From NCBI RefSeq assembly GCF_022394535.1, contig NZ_CP089414.1:1054001-1118000 (forward strand): 64,000 nucleotides of DNA. The letters are read 5' to 3'. Positions 35,573 through 46,641 of the stretch are shown here, piece after piece (position 1 is the stretch's first letter; every line of letters starts with the position of its first letter). A program made the translations under genes and the position numbers. This stretch comes from Dyella terrae. GTDB lineage: Bacteria; Pseudomonadota; Gammaproteobacteria; Xanthomonadales; Rhodanobacteraceae. The notes under the pieces were generated by a model, which was not told the DNA's origin, did no database searches, and saw only the letters and a program-made list of their open reading frames with translations.

Positions 35573-36973
35573 ATGCTTCGTTTTCTACGTCGACAATCCA
35601 TGCGTTGGCTGGTGCTTCTCGGCTTTTGCGAGCTCGTGCTCCTGGCCCTGTCGCTGACGCTTGCCACTTATCTTCGCTACGCCTACAACCCCGATGAACT
35701 CGCCGAGTTCACCGTGCATCTGCCGCAGCGCTCGCTGGTGTTCGCCGTCATCATCCTGATGGGCATGATGGCCCTGGGTCAGTACCAGGCGCACATCCGC
35801 ATGACGCGCTTTGGGCTGGTGGCACGCCAGTTTGTGGCCTTCGTGCTGGGCGGCGTCCTGCTGGTCGTCGGCTACTACATCGTGCCCCAGGCCTATGTCG
35901 GCCGCGGCGTACTCGCTATCGCGCTGGCGCTGGGTTTCATCCTGGTGCTTGGCCTGCGCATGCTGTTTCTGCACCTGGTGGAAGTGGAGGCGTTGAAGCG
36001 CCGCGTGCTGATCCTTGGCGCTGGCAGCCGCGCAGCGCAGATCCACAACCAAATGCGCCGACGCACCGATCGCCGTGGTTTCTGCGTGGTGGGCTACATG
36101 CCGCGCGCCAACGAAACGATTGCCGTGCCCGAGGATCACCTCATCCGTACCCACATGCCCCTGCATGTCTTCGTGCAGCGCGAGCAGATCGACGAAGTCG
36201 TGGTCGGTGTGGACGACCGTCGCGGCCACCTGCCGATGGACGACCTGCTCGAATGCCGCCAACTGGGCATCACTATCACCGATCTCACGTCGTTCTTTGA
36301 ACGCGAGTCCGGCCGCCTGCAGCTGACCATTCTCGATCCCTCGTGGCTAGTGTTCTCCGGCGGTTTCAACACCACGCCCCTGCGCCAATTGAGCAAGCGC
36401 TGTTTCGACCTCGGCGCTGCCACCCTGCTCCTGCTGCTTTGCTGGCCGCTTATGCTGCTGGAAATATTGGCCATCCGCATCGAGTCCGGCGCGGGTCAGC
36501 CCGTTCTCTATCGCCAGGAGCGCGTCGGCGCACACGGGCGCACCTTCCTCCTGATGAAGTTCCGCAGCATGCGCACCGACGCAGAGCGCGATGGCGTGGC
36601 CCGCTGGGCAGCCAAGAACGATGACCGCGTCACCCGTGTCGGCCGCATCAGCCGCAAGCTGCGCATCGATGAATTGCCGCAACTATGGAACGTACTGAAA
36701 GGCGACATGAGCATCGTCGGGCCGCGCCCCGAGCGGCCGCAATTCGTGGCCGATCTCGCCACCCAGATCCGTTACTACAGCCTGCGCCATTGCTTGAAGC
36801 CCGGCCTCGCCGGCTGGGCACAACTCAGCTACCCCTACGGCGCCACCGTCGAGGAGGCCGCGGAGAAGCTCAAGTACGACTTGTTCTATGTAAAGAACCA
36901 CAACCTGCTGCTCGATATGCTCATCCTGATCCAGACCGTGGAAGTAGTGCTGTTCGGCCGTGGAGCGCGGTGA
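35573..36973 (+). CDS. Polyprenyl-phosphate sugar-1-phosphate transferase (EpsB/WcaJ type), initiating enzyme
   Basis: 466 residues. Starts glycan repeat-unit assembly by moving a sugar-1-phosphate from a UDP-sugar to undecaprenyl phosphate in the inner membrane. Four or five N-terminal membrane segments (to about residue 135) are followed by a CoA-binding-like domain (RRVLILGAGSRAAQIHNQMR). Then come a membrane hairpin (KRCFDLGAATLLLLLCWPLM) and the catalytic sugar-transferase domain with LMKFRSMRTDAERDG, RKLRIDELPQLWNVLKGDMS and VGPRPERPQFV. It resembles the EpsB_2 family of exosortase/PEP-CTERM-associated polysaccharide loci, though no exosortase is in the window. It marks the start of the biosynthetic core. 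Confidence 0.9.
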   Translation: MLRFLRRQSMRWLVLLGFCELVLLALSLTLATYLRYAYNPDELAEFTVHLPQRSLVFAVIILMGMMALGQYQAHIRMTRFGLVARQFVAFVLGGVLLVVGYYIVPQAYVGRGVLAIALALGFILVLGLRMLFLHLVEVEALKRRVLILGAGSRAAQIHNQMRRRTDRRGFCVVGYMPRANETIAVPEDHLIRTHMPLHVFVQREQIDEVVVGVDDRRGHLPMDDLLECRQLGITITDLTSFFERESGRLQLTILDPSWLVFSGGFNTTPLRQLSKRCFDLGAATLLLLLCWPLMLLEILAIRIESGAGQPVLYRQERVGAHGRTFLLMKFRSMRTDAERDGVARWAAKNDDRVTRVGRISRKLRIDELPQLWNVLKGDMSIVGPRPERPQFVADLATQIRYYSLRHCLKPGLAGWAQLSYPYGATVEEAAEKLKYDLFYVKNHNLLLDMLILIQTVEVVLFGRGAR

Positions 36974-37077
36974 GAAACGCTGACTGCACCGGCCGCCGGG
37001 TGGCGGAAGCTCGCGACGCGATCTGACCTACCGCAGATCTCCCGCGACAGCCGCCTGGCGACCCGTGCAGTCAGTCT

Positions 37078-37806
37078 TCAATGAGCTGTCAGACCCGTAT
37101 CCGTACGCAACGGTCGCAATGGCGAGCTATGCCATTCAACGACTTCATCGTGGTCGAAACGGACCCACGACGGCCCGTACTCCCATAGGTCACCATGCAC
37201 GGCGACTGGCTCACCTTCCAGCGTGCGCACATCGTCCGTGGACATGCCGACATGCAATACAGCATCTGTCGCCACCGACTCGTGCGAGACGCCGACGGCA
37301 TCCACCTGAGTGGGAACATCTTCATCGGCACTATCGGACGTGTTCTGCAGCGAGGTTTCATGCACCGTCCATCCCAGCACGGCGAGCGCAGCAATGACTA
37401 GCAAGGCGACGAGCTTTCCGCGTGAACGCGACCTTGCAGGAGGCGGTGCCTCATGCGGCACCGTGTTGTGGGAAACATGGCTGCGCCGGGAGGCAAACGG
37501 ATCGGCGGCCTCATGGATGGCACCGGGCCGCCCAACGGATACGGTCGGCCCACTGGCGGGCGCCGTACGCGGCGCTCCAGGCAACCGGCCATGCCGACGA
37601 TGAAATTCCATCGCAGCGCCATACTGCGCGGTGAGCCGCTGCAGCCGCGCCGCCGCGCGTGGATCAACGGGGCGCCCCTGATGACGATCGGGATGCAAGG
37701 CGGCGACATGCCTGCGATAAGCCTGTTTAAGCTCGGCCAAGTCACAACCGGGGTCTATGCCCAGGCGGCGATACAAATCGAGAAAATCGGTTTCGTGCGT
37801 CACCAC
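37078..37806 (-). CDS. J-domain membrane protein with SmpA/OmlA-like C-terminus
   Basis: 242 residues, antisense to the surrounding locus. The N-terminal J domain (about 8-50) has FLDLYRRLGIDPGCDLAEL and the HPD triplet in ALHPDRHQGR that stimulates DnaK. One membrane segment follows (KLVALLVIAALAVLGWTV, about 131-148). The C-terminal part (VGMSTDDVRTLEGEPVAVHG, LWEYGPSWVRFD) looks like the small SmpA/OmlA-type domain seen in lipoproteins. The combination places a J domain in the cytoplasm and a small folded domain in the periplasm, a possible envelope co-chaperone. The link to the polysaccharide genes is unclear. Confidence 0.7.
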   Translation of the reverse strand: MVTHETDFLDLYRRLGIDPGCDLAELKQAYRRHVAALHPDRHQGRPVDPRAAARLQRLTAQYGAAMEFHRRHGRLPGAPRTAPASGPTVSVGRPGAIHEAADPFASRRSHVSHNTVPHEAPPPARSRSRGKLVALLVIAALAVLGWTVHETSLQNTSDSADEDVPTQVDAVGVSHESVATDAVLHVGMSTDDVRTLEGEPVAVHGDLWEYGPSWVRFDHDEVVEWHSSPLRPLRTDTGLTAH

Positions 37807-37969
37807 CGTCCCCCAACCATGGCGTCGAACCGTCGTCCCACAAGGACTTGCCGCCGAACATTCGCCAGTATTTCTACATCGTTTGGCCGTCCATTCAATG
37901 CACTTGGCGAGCTTGACACGACATAAACCGAATCACAATATCGTTCCAATACGACAGGAGAATGCGCAT

Positions 37970-38815
37970 ATGCAAGCCGGTTTCTCCTCGTTCCATACCT
38001 ACCCTCGCAGCCGCCGAGCTGCCTTGCTCATGCTACTCCTCGCCTTCGCCCTGCCCGCGGCCGCCGACGACGCCATGCCGGTCATGCAAATAGCACCCAC
38101 GCTCGGTGCGCACACCATGCTCACCCAGTCCGAAAGCGACGGCAGCTCACCCGCCGTCACCGCAGGGATACACACACAAGAGGAAGGCAGCTCGTTCCTG
38201 GTGCTGGTGGCAGGCCACGCCGACAACGACGCCATCCCCACCGACAGCTATGCCAATACCTGGAAGCGCATCGGCGATCCGGTGACCTACGACGGCTACG
38301 ACGGTCGCTTCAACGCCAGTGCCTACCTCGCCATCGGCGCACACGGCGGCAAGCACCACACCGTACAAGTCGTGAAAGCCGGGTCGCCCAATGGCGAAAT
38401 CACCATACCTTTCGTCGAGATCCTCCACGCCGGCAAATTGCAGGACGTCGCCCAGAACTACCCAACGCCCAGCGTGCCGGCCCGCGCGGCCAACAAGCTG
38501 ACGCGCGCCTGGCAAGGCATAGTGGGCAGCCCGGATACCACCAACAGCCTGCTGACCAGTGGCACGGTAACAACGACCGGCCCCGCCACACTGGTCGCCG
38601 TTTGGCTGGGCGATGCCTACATCTACTCGATGACCGCGGTTCCCAGCGAAGGCTTCAAGGTCATCGACAGCTATCTGCACCTGCCGCCGAACAGCGGCGT
38701 GCAAGGCGCCGTCGCCGTTCGGCAGGTGGATGCCGCAGGCACCTATTCCGTTACCTGGAGCGGTACGCCGGCACAGGGGGCCATCCTCTGGCTGTTCGCT
38801 TTCCAGGCGCCATAA
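37970..38815 (+). CDS. Secreted protein of unknown function
   Basis: 281 residues. A signal peptide (about 1-33; RRAALLMLLLAFALPAAADD) is followed by a beta-rich exported domain (SSFLVLVAGHADNDAIPTDS, ATLVAVWLGDAYIYS, AGTYSVTWSGTPAQGAILWL). It has no cysteines in the mature part and no motif I recognise. AGGAG lies 9 bases upstream of the ATG. It sits between the sugar transferase and the megasynthases, so it could be a surface partner of the glycan or product, but that is position-based inference only. Confidence 0.6.
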   Translation: MQAGFSSFHTYPRSRRAALLMLLLAFALPAAADDAMPVMQIAPTLGAHTMLTQSESDGSSPAVTAGIHTQEEGSSFLVLVAGHADNDAIPTDSYANTWKRIGDPVTYDGYDGRFNASAYLAIGAHGGKHHTVQVVKAGSPNGEITIPFVEILHAGKLQDVAQNYPTPSVPARAANKLTRAWQGIVGSPDTTNSLLTSGTVTTTGPATLVAVWLGDAYIYSMTAVPSEGFKVIDSYLHLPPNSGVQGAVAVRQVDAAGTYSVTWSGTPAQGAILWLFAFQAP

Positions 38816-39204
38816 GGCGCATCAACGCCACACCTGTTACATCCCTGTATCACTTTTCACCCCAGCCATCGCCGGGCTTTCTTTTGTCGCGGCAACCGTT
38901 GCCACGACACCACGCCAACGCTACCCCTAACAGCCTATTCCGTCGGCGCTGTCGCATCTGATTCGTCGCGAGCTTCTGCTGCTTTGGGCGTATTCACACC
39001 CATGCGCGCGAGACGGAGACTAACCCTGTTCCGATGTATCACCGGGTTAGCAGAAACGCCCATCGGAATGCAGCTCTGGGGGACGGCGCCACCGACGCGC
39101 GATCGGCTCGCCATCGGCCCACGCCGCAGGAACAGCGACACTCGCCACGAGATGAATGCGATGTCGCTGCGATGCGAACCACGCTTGTGCAGGGGGAAGA
39201 AGCC
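38816..39204. other. Gap upstream of the megasynthase genes
   Basis: About 390 bases without a gene I can support. There is a small hairpin (GGCAAC/GTTGCC near 38892-38905). Any promoter for the megasynthases should lie here or just downstream, but no clear elements are seen. Confidence 0.3.
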
Positions 39205-39339
39205 ATGAACGCCGATACCGGCCGGCTGATGAAGGTGGATAGCGACGCTTTCGATCCTCGCCCACGACAGGCGATGCGATACCCGGCCGCCGGCCCGTTG
39301 CTGGAACCCGACGACCCGGCCCGCGCCGCGGTCTGTTGA
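39205..39339 (+). CDS. Possible 44-residue peptide upstream of the megasynthase
   Basis: An ATG is preceded by an unusually strong ribosome site (AGGGGGAAG, 5 bases away) and opens a 44-codon frame: MNADTGRLMKVDSDAFDPRP, then RQAMRYPAAG and a Pro/Asp-rich end with a final Cys. It ends 35 bases before the megasynthase start. It may be a leader peptide for translational coupling, an MbtH-like or other helper too short to recognise (it is not an MbtH protein), or chance. No homologue is recognised. Confidence 0.35.
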   Translation: MNADTGRLMKVDSDAFDPRPRQAMRYPAAGPLLEPDDPARAAVC

Positions 39340-39374
39340 ACGATCGCGCAACGCGCCGCGCATGGTGAACGCCC

Positions 39375-42300
39375 ATGAATCATCCCAACATCCCATCCAC
39401 GTCAGCCGCCAGCACGGAGCTGTCCTTGCTCGACGTGTTGAGCCGTCAGACGTCGGCGCCGACCGAGAATCCGCGCGCACAGCGGACCGTCGCCATCGAC
39501 TCGACCGTGATCGACGCTATCGACGCGCGGGCAGCGCGCCTGGATGTTTCGCCCGTACAGCTTCGCCGCGCCGCACTTGCCTTGGTGGATTCGCGCCTTA
39601 CGGGACAAGCGGAGATCGCGCTGGCTACGCAGTCCGGCAATGTGTCCCACACCATCCCGATGGAAAGTGGCGTCGACGCATGGCTGCTCATGCACACCGT
39701 GCCCACTCCCGCTGACGAACGCAGCCCGAGCGCCATTGGCGCGTGGAACGACGACGCCCTGCCGACGGTATCGCTTCCGATCCGGTGGTCCCTCCTGCCG
39801 GGAGGCGTTCATGTGCAGATCGACTACGACACCGGTGTGTTCGATGAAGCCATGGTGCTCACGCTCGCCCGTGCCCTGTCGAACGTACTGCGTTCGCTTG
39901 CACATGAAGACGCCATCGAGTCCGTATCGGCGCTCGATAGCGAAACCTTCGAATGCCTGCTGTCCACATGGAACGATACAACCGTACCGCGCAACATCGC
40001 GGATACCGTGCATGGCCTTTTCGGCGATGCGGCAGCCCGCCTAAGCGACGCCACCGCGCTCGACGGCCCGCTCGGCAAGCTCAGCTATCGCGAGCTGGAT
40101 AAACGCAGCGAACGCGTCGCCACAGGCCTGATCCTGGCAGGCGTCACGCCGGGCTCGACAGTCGGGCTGCTGCTGGATCGCACGCCTGAAGCCATCGTCG
40201 CCATTCTCGGCATCCTCAAGGCGGGCGCGGCCTATCTCCCGCTGGATCGTACGAATCCGCCAGAACGACTCGCTTTCGTTCTCGGAGATGCGCAAGCCGC
40301 GCTGCTGATTGCCCCTATCGGCACGGAGCCGCTGCCGGGCGTCGTTGCCCCGATGCGGAATATCGCCTCGCTGATCGACACCACCGGCACCGCCACCCTG
40401 CCCGCACTCGACGGCGACGCACTCGCCTATGTGATGTACACCTCTGGCTCCACCGGCACGCCCAAGGGCGTGGAGATCCGCCACCGCTCGATCATTCGGC
40501 TGGTGCGTGACATCCACTACGTCGACTTTGGCGACGCTCCTCGCGTGCTGCATGCCGCTCCGCTCGGTTTCGACGCTGCCACGCTCGAAATCTGGGCCCC
40601 CCCTGCTCAACAACGGCATCTGCATCGTCCACGACGAACGCGTGCCCAGCGGCGGTGGGCTGGCCAGCACCATTCGCCAGCACGACGCGCGCATCGCCTG
40701 GCTCACGGCAGCCCTGTTCAACGCCATCGTCGACGAAGACGGCACCCACTTGAGTGGTCTGGAACAGTTGCTCACCGGTGGCGAAGCACTGTCCGTCCCG
40801 CATGTCCGCAAGGCCCAGTCGCTACTGCCGACCACCACGCTGATCAACGGCTACGGTCCCACCGAGTGCACCACCTTCGCCACGACCTTCCGCATACCGG
40901 CAAGCCTGGATGCGACGGCACGCTCCATTCCGATTGGCCGCCCTATCGCCGACACCACGCTGTACGTCGTGAACGCCCGCGGCCAACTGGTACCGCCTGG
41001 CGTCATCGGCGAGCTGTACATCGGCGGCGAAGGCGTCGCACGCGGCTACATGGCGCGCGAGGAACTCAGCGCCGCGCGCTTCGTCGCCGATCCGTTCGCC
41101 GGTAGCGGCAAGCTCTATCGCACCGGCGACCTGGTGCGCTGGCTGCCGGAAGGCATCATCGATTTCATCGGCCGCATCGACGGACAGGTGAAGATCCGCG
41201 GCTATCGCATCGAGATCGGCGAGATTGAAGCCTCGCTGCAAAACCTGCCCGGCGTGCGTGCGAGCGCTGTGCTGGCGCGCGAAGACCAGCCTGGCCAGAA
41301 GCGCCTGGTGGCCTACTTCGTCGCTGAAGATGCCGCCGTCACGGCACGCACGCTGCGCGCAGCGCTTGCGAAGACGTTGCCCGAGTACATGGTGCCTGTC
41401 GCGTATGTGCGTATGCACAGCATGCCAGTGACCACCAACGGCAAACTGGACCGCCGCGCCCTGCCCGCACCCGGCCGTGGCCGCCCGGAACTCGCCGACC
41501 GCTACGTGCCGCCGTCCGGCGAGCTGGAGCAACGGTTATGCGCACTGTTCTCCGACGTGCTGGAGATCGATCAGGTGGGCCGCCTGGATCACTTCTTCGA
41601 CCTTGGCGGTAATTCGCTGCTCGCCGTCCGCCTGATGGAACGCGTGCATGCCGACATGTCCGCGACACCCACCATCCCTGCCTTCTTTGCTGACCCGACG
41701 CCCGCCGCGCTAGCCGCGCTGATCGAAGGGCGCGGCGCGCGCTCCGCCCTTGCCTCGCGCCTGTCGCGCGGACGCCAGGGCGACGCCAACGAGCCCATCG
41801 CCATCGTCGCGGCGGCAGGACGCTTCCCCGGCGCGGCCGACGTGGAAACCTTCTGGTCCCATCTGTGCGAAGGGCGCGAATCCATCACACACTTCAGCGC
41901 AGAGGAACTCGACGCATCCATCCCTGCCTCCCTGCGCAACGATCCTGCCTACGTGGCCGCGCGCGGCATCGTCGATGGCGTGGAAGATTTCGATGCCGCG
42001 TTCTTCGGTATCTCGCCGCGCGAAGCGGAGCTGATGGATCCGCAGCAGCGCATCTTTCTTGAACTGTGCTGGGAATGCCTGGAGCGCGGCGGCTATACGC
42101 CGGACCGCAACGACGTGCCGGTCGGCGTGTTCGGCGGCATGTACCACGCCACCTACTTCCAGCATCACCTGACGCATCGCCCGGACCTGATCGACAAGCT
42201 CGGCGCATTCCAGGTGTCGCTGGCCAACGAAAAGGATTTCTTCGCCACCCGCGTGGCGCACAAACTCAACCTCACTGGCCCGGCGGTCAACGTCAGCACC

Positions 42301-45300
42301 GCCTGCTCTACGTCGCTGGTTGCCATTTGCCAGGCCGTGGCCGCGCTGCGCGCCGGGCAATGCGAGATGGCTATCGCCGGTGGCGTATCCATCACCTGCC
42401 CGCCACGCAGTGGTTACATCGCGCAGGAAGGCTCCATGCTGTCGCCCGATGGCCATACGCGCACCTTCGACGCACAAGCGCAGGGCACGGTATTCAGCGA
42501 TGGCGCAGCGGTCGTGCTGCTCAAGCGCTGGCCGGATGCGCAACGCGACGGCGACGACGTGCTCGCCCTGATCCGCGGCGTAGCGGTGAACAACGACGGC
42601 GGCGGCAAGGCCAGCTTTACCGCACCCAGCAGCGAAGGTCAGGCGGCCGTCATTGCGATGGCCCTGGCCGACGCCGGCGTGGACGCGCGCTCCATCTCCT
42701 ACGTGGAAGCCCACGGCACCGCCACGCCACTGGGCGACCCCATCGAAATCGAAGGCCTGACCACCGCGTTCCGCCAGCACACGGACGATTGCGGTTACTG
42801 CGCCATCGGCTCGGTCAAGAGCAACGTCGGGCACACCGTCATCGCGGCGGGTGCCACTGGCGTGATCAAGACGGCACTGTCACTGCACGAACGGCTGCTG
42901 CCGCCCTCGCTGCACGTGCAGACCACCAATCCCAAGATCGATTTCGCCGGCTCACCGTTCGTGGTCAACGACACGTTGCGCGCATGGCCAACGAGCGAGC
43001 AACCGCTGCGCGCAGGCGTCAGCTCGTTCGGTGTAGGCGGCACTAACGCCCACGTGATCATGGAAGCGGCCCCGGCGACGACTCCGTCAGATGCGGCACA
43101 AGGACCGCAACTGCTGTTCCTTTCCGGCCGTACGCCATCGGCTGTCGCGGCATCCGCCGCGCGCCTGGCCAGCCACCTGGTAACCAAACCCGATGCCAAT
43201 CTCGCCGACGTCGGCAGCACACTGTTGCACGGCCGCAAAGCTTTTGCGCATCGCGCATGCGTGGTTGCCACGACGACCGATGAAGCCGTGGCCCGCCTGA
43301 ATGATCTGTCCGCCGCCAACGTGCGCGAAGCGACCAAGCCAGCACCCGAGGTGGTCTTCCTGTTCCCCGGCCAGGGTTCGCAATATGCAGGCATGGGCAA
43401 GGCGCTGTATGCCAGCGAGCCCACCTTCCGCGCCGCTATCGACGATTGCGCCGAGGCACTGCGCAACGAACTGGGCTTCGACCTGCGCGAACGCCTGTTC
43501 GACGGCGATGCCGCCGCCCTACGTGAAACCTCGTTGACCCAGCCGGCCACCTTCGCCATCGAATACGCGCTGGCAAAGCTGTGGCTTTCCATGGATATCA
43601 CGCCAGTCGCGATGATCGGCCACAGCGTCGGCGAGTTCGTCGCCGCCGTCATCGCCGGCGTCATGAGCCTGACGGACGGCGCGCACCTCATCGCCCGTCG
43701 CGGCCGCCTGATGCAATCGATGCCCGCGGGCTCCATGCTCTCCGTACGACTCGGCGCCGATGCACTGCGCGCACGTCTTCCGACGTCGCTGCACCTGGCC
43801 GCGGAGAACAGTCCCAACGCCAGCGTGGTCAGTGGCGAAACCACCGACGTCGAAGCCTTCCGCCTGCAACTGGAAGCGGAAGGCGTGGCCTGCCGCCTGT
43901 TGCAGACCTCGCACGCGTTCCACTCCGCCATGATGGATCCGGTGCTCGAACCGTTCCGCGCCGAAGTGGCGCGCATCGCGCTTTCGGCACCGGCTCTACC
44001 GATCATTTCCACCCTCACCGGCGAGCTGCTCGACGCTGCCGACGCCACCTCGCCCGACTACTGGACGCGCCACCTGCGCGGCACGGTGCGCTTCTCGCCA
44101 GCGCTGCTCACGCAGATGGGTGAACAGCCGCGCGTATTCCTCGAAGTCGGCCCCCGCAACGCGCTGACCACGCTCGCACGCCAGCACACGCAAAGCCGCA
44201 AGCACCAGGTAGTGTCCAGCATCGCGGATGCGGAACTGGCAGAGCGCACCGCCTGGGTCGCCGCCATGGGCGAGCTGTGGTGCGCGGGCCTGCCCGTCGC
44301 CGTGTGCTCGCTCGATCGCCGCGCCAATCGCCGCCGCGTGCGCCTGCCCACCTACCCGTTCGAGCGCAAGCGCTACTGGGTGGAAGCCGCAGCACCGGCC
44401 GCCGCCACGCCCATCGCCACCACACCCATTCCCTTGGTGGACAACGTCGTGCCGTTGTTCGCCTCTTCGCCTGCCTCTGTTGTGGAGCCTCCCATGGATG
44501 TCAACGTCTCCGGCGCCCATGCCGGCTCGCCCCGTCACGCCCGCCTGCTCGCCCAGCTCACCGAGCTATTCGAAGACGTTTCGGGTGCCGAGCTGGAAGG
44601 CGTCGAGCCCACGGCCGGCTTCGTCGAGCTGGGGCTGGATTCGCTATCGCTCACTCAGGTCGCGCTGCAGTTGCAGAAGACCTTCGCGCTGAAGATCACC
44701 TTCCGCGAACTGATGGAGTCGTTTTCCTCATTCGAGCGCCTCGCCATGCATATCGATCAGATGCTGCCGCCGGATGCTGCCACGCCCGCTCCGGCCAACC
44801 CGGTTCTTCCCGCCGCATCCGGCGCGTCGGTGGCTCCCGCCGCCATCGCCGCGCCGGTCATGCAGATTGCCGCCAGCGGCAACGCTGTGCAGGACCTTAT
44901 CCAGCAACAGATGCTGATCATGCAGCAGCAACTGGCGTTGCTCGCCGGTGCAAGCATGGCCGTGGCACCCGCCGCGCCCGCACCCGTGCAAGCCATCGCT
45001 GTGGCACCCGCGCCGGCTGCACCCGCCGCCCCGGTCGCTAGCGCAGTCGCTCAGCCGCCCGCGCAGGATGAAGAAGCGACGCTCGCCCACACCACCTATG
45101 ACGTGAAAAAGGCCTTCGGGGCCATTGCCCGCATCCACTCCACCCAGACGGACCTGACCGATCGCCAGCATGCGCGCCTGGATGCTTTCATGCGTCGCTA
45201 CATCGACCGCACGCGGGCCTCCAAGGAATACACGCAGCGTCATCGCGACCATCTGGCCGATCCGCGCGTGGTGAACGGCTTCCGTCCGCTGCTCAAGGAA

Positions 45301-46641
45301 ATGATCTACCAGATCGTGGTGAACCGTTCGAAAGGCTCCAAGGTGTGGGATCTGGACGGCAACGAATACGTCGACGCACTCAACGGCTTCGGCATGAACC
45401 TGTTCGGCTGGCAGCCGGACTTCGTGCTCGACGCCGTACGCCGCCAGCTCGATGCCGGCTACGAAATCGGCCCGCAGCACCCACTGGCCGGCGAAGTGGC
45501 CGAGCAGGTGTGCGAGCTCACCGGCTTCGATCGCGCCGCGCTGTGCAACACCGGTTCGGAAGCGGTGATGGGCACCATCCGCATCGCCCGTACCGTCACC
45601 GGTCGCGACACGCTGGTGATCTTCACCGGTTCGTACCACGGCATCTTCGATGAAGTCATCGTGCGCGGCACCAAGAAGCTGCGCTCAGTGCCAGCCGCGC
45701 CGGGCATCCTGCGCAACACCTCCGACAACGTGCTGGTGCTGGAATACGGCACACCCGAAACGCTGCAGATCATCCGCGAACGCGCATCCACTATTGCCGC
45801 CGTACTGGTCGAACCGGTGCAGAGCCGCCGCCCGGATTTCCAACCGCGCGACTTCCTCAAGGAGCTGCGCGCCATTACCGCCGACGCCGGCGCGTTGCTG
45901 ATCTTCGACGAAGTGGTCACCGGCTTCCGCTCGCATCCGCGCGGCGCGCAACAGGTGCTGGGCATCGATGCCGACCTGGCGTCCTACGGCAAGGTGGTGG
46001 GCGGCGGCTTCCCCATCGGCGTGATCGCCGGCAAGCGCCGCTACATGGACGCGCTGGACGGTGGCGGCTGGCAGTACGGCGATGCCTCCATCCCGACCGT
46101 CGGCGTCACCTATTTCGCCGGTACGTTCGTGCGCCATCCGTTGGCACTGGCTGCCGCGCATGCCGTGCTCAACCACCTCAAACAGAATGGTGCCGCACTG
46201 CAGGAGCGCTTGAACGCGCGCACCAGCCTGCTGATGGACGAACTCAACGCCTTCTGCGCCAGCGTCGGTGCGCCCATCCAACTGGTGCATTTCGCGTCGG
46301 TGTGGAAGACCAACTTCACCGAAGACCATCCGCTGCAGGACCTGCTGTTCGCCATGATCCGCAGCCGCGGCATCCATCTGTTGGACAACTTCCCCTGCTT
46401 CTTCACTACCGCGCACAGTGAGCAGGACTTCCAGGCCATCGCCAAGGCCTACAAAGATTCCGTGCTCGAAATGCAGGAAGCCGAATTCCTGCCGCGCAAC
46501 AAGAATGTGGAAGCACTGGCCATCGATGCCAATCGCCCACCCGTGGTCGGCGCGCGGCTGGGCAAGGATCACGAAGGCAACCCAGCCTGGTTCGTGCCCA
46601 ACCCCGACATGCCGGGCAAATACATGAGGGTGAATGCATGA
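39375..46641 (+). CDS. Hybrid NRPS-PKS: (partial C)-A-PCP-KS-AT-ACP-aminotransferase, one frame break
   Basis: About 2,421 residues if one extra C in a run of seven (40598-40604) is removed; with it, the frame breaks inside the A domain ([13 protein letters not shown] then [12 protein letters not shown]). Order: 1-200, C-terminal piece of a condensation domain without HHxxxDG; A domain with [24 protein letters not shown] and [27 protein letters not shown] with [10 protein letters not shown] (Cys near 977), [12 protein letters not shown] and [11 protein letters not shown] with [10 protein letters not shown] and HAFHS, which suggests malonyl-Co[13 protein letters not shown]; an Ala/Pro linker; then a class III PLP aminotransferase with lysine in [13 protein letters not shown]. 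No KR, DH or ER. The KS-AT-ACP-aminotransferase order resembles iturin/mycosubtilin synthases. It overlaps the next gene by 4 bases. Confidence 0.9.

Noticed and set aside
42795..44048. 417-codon minus-strand open frame
   Set aside because: Antisense to the KS-AT region of the hybrid synthase; Ser/Arg-rich shadow translation.
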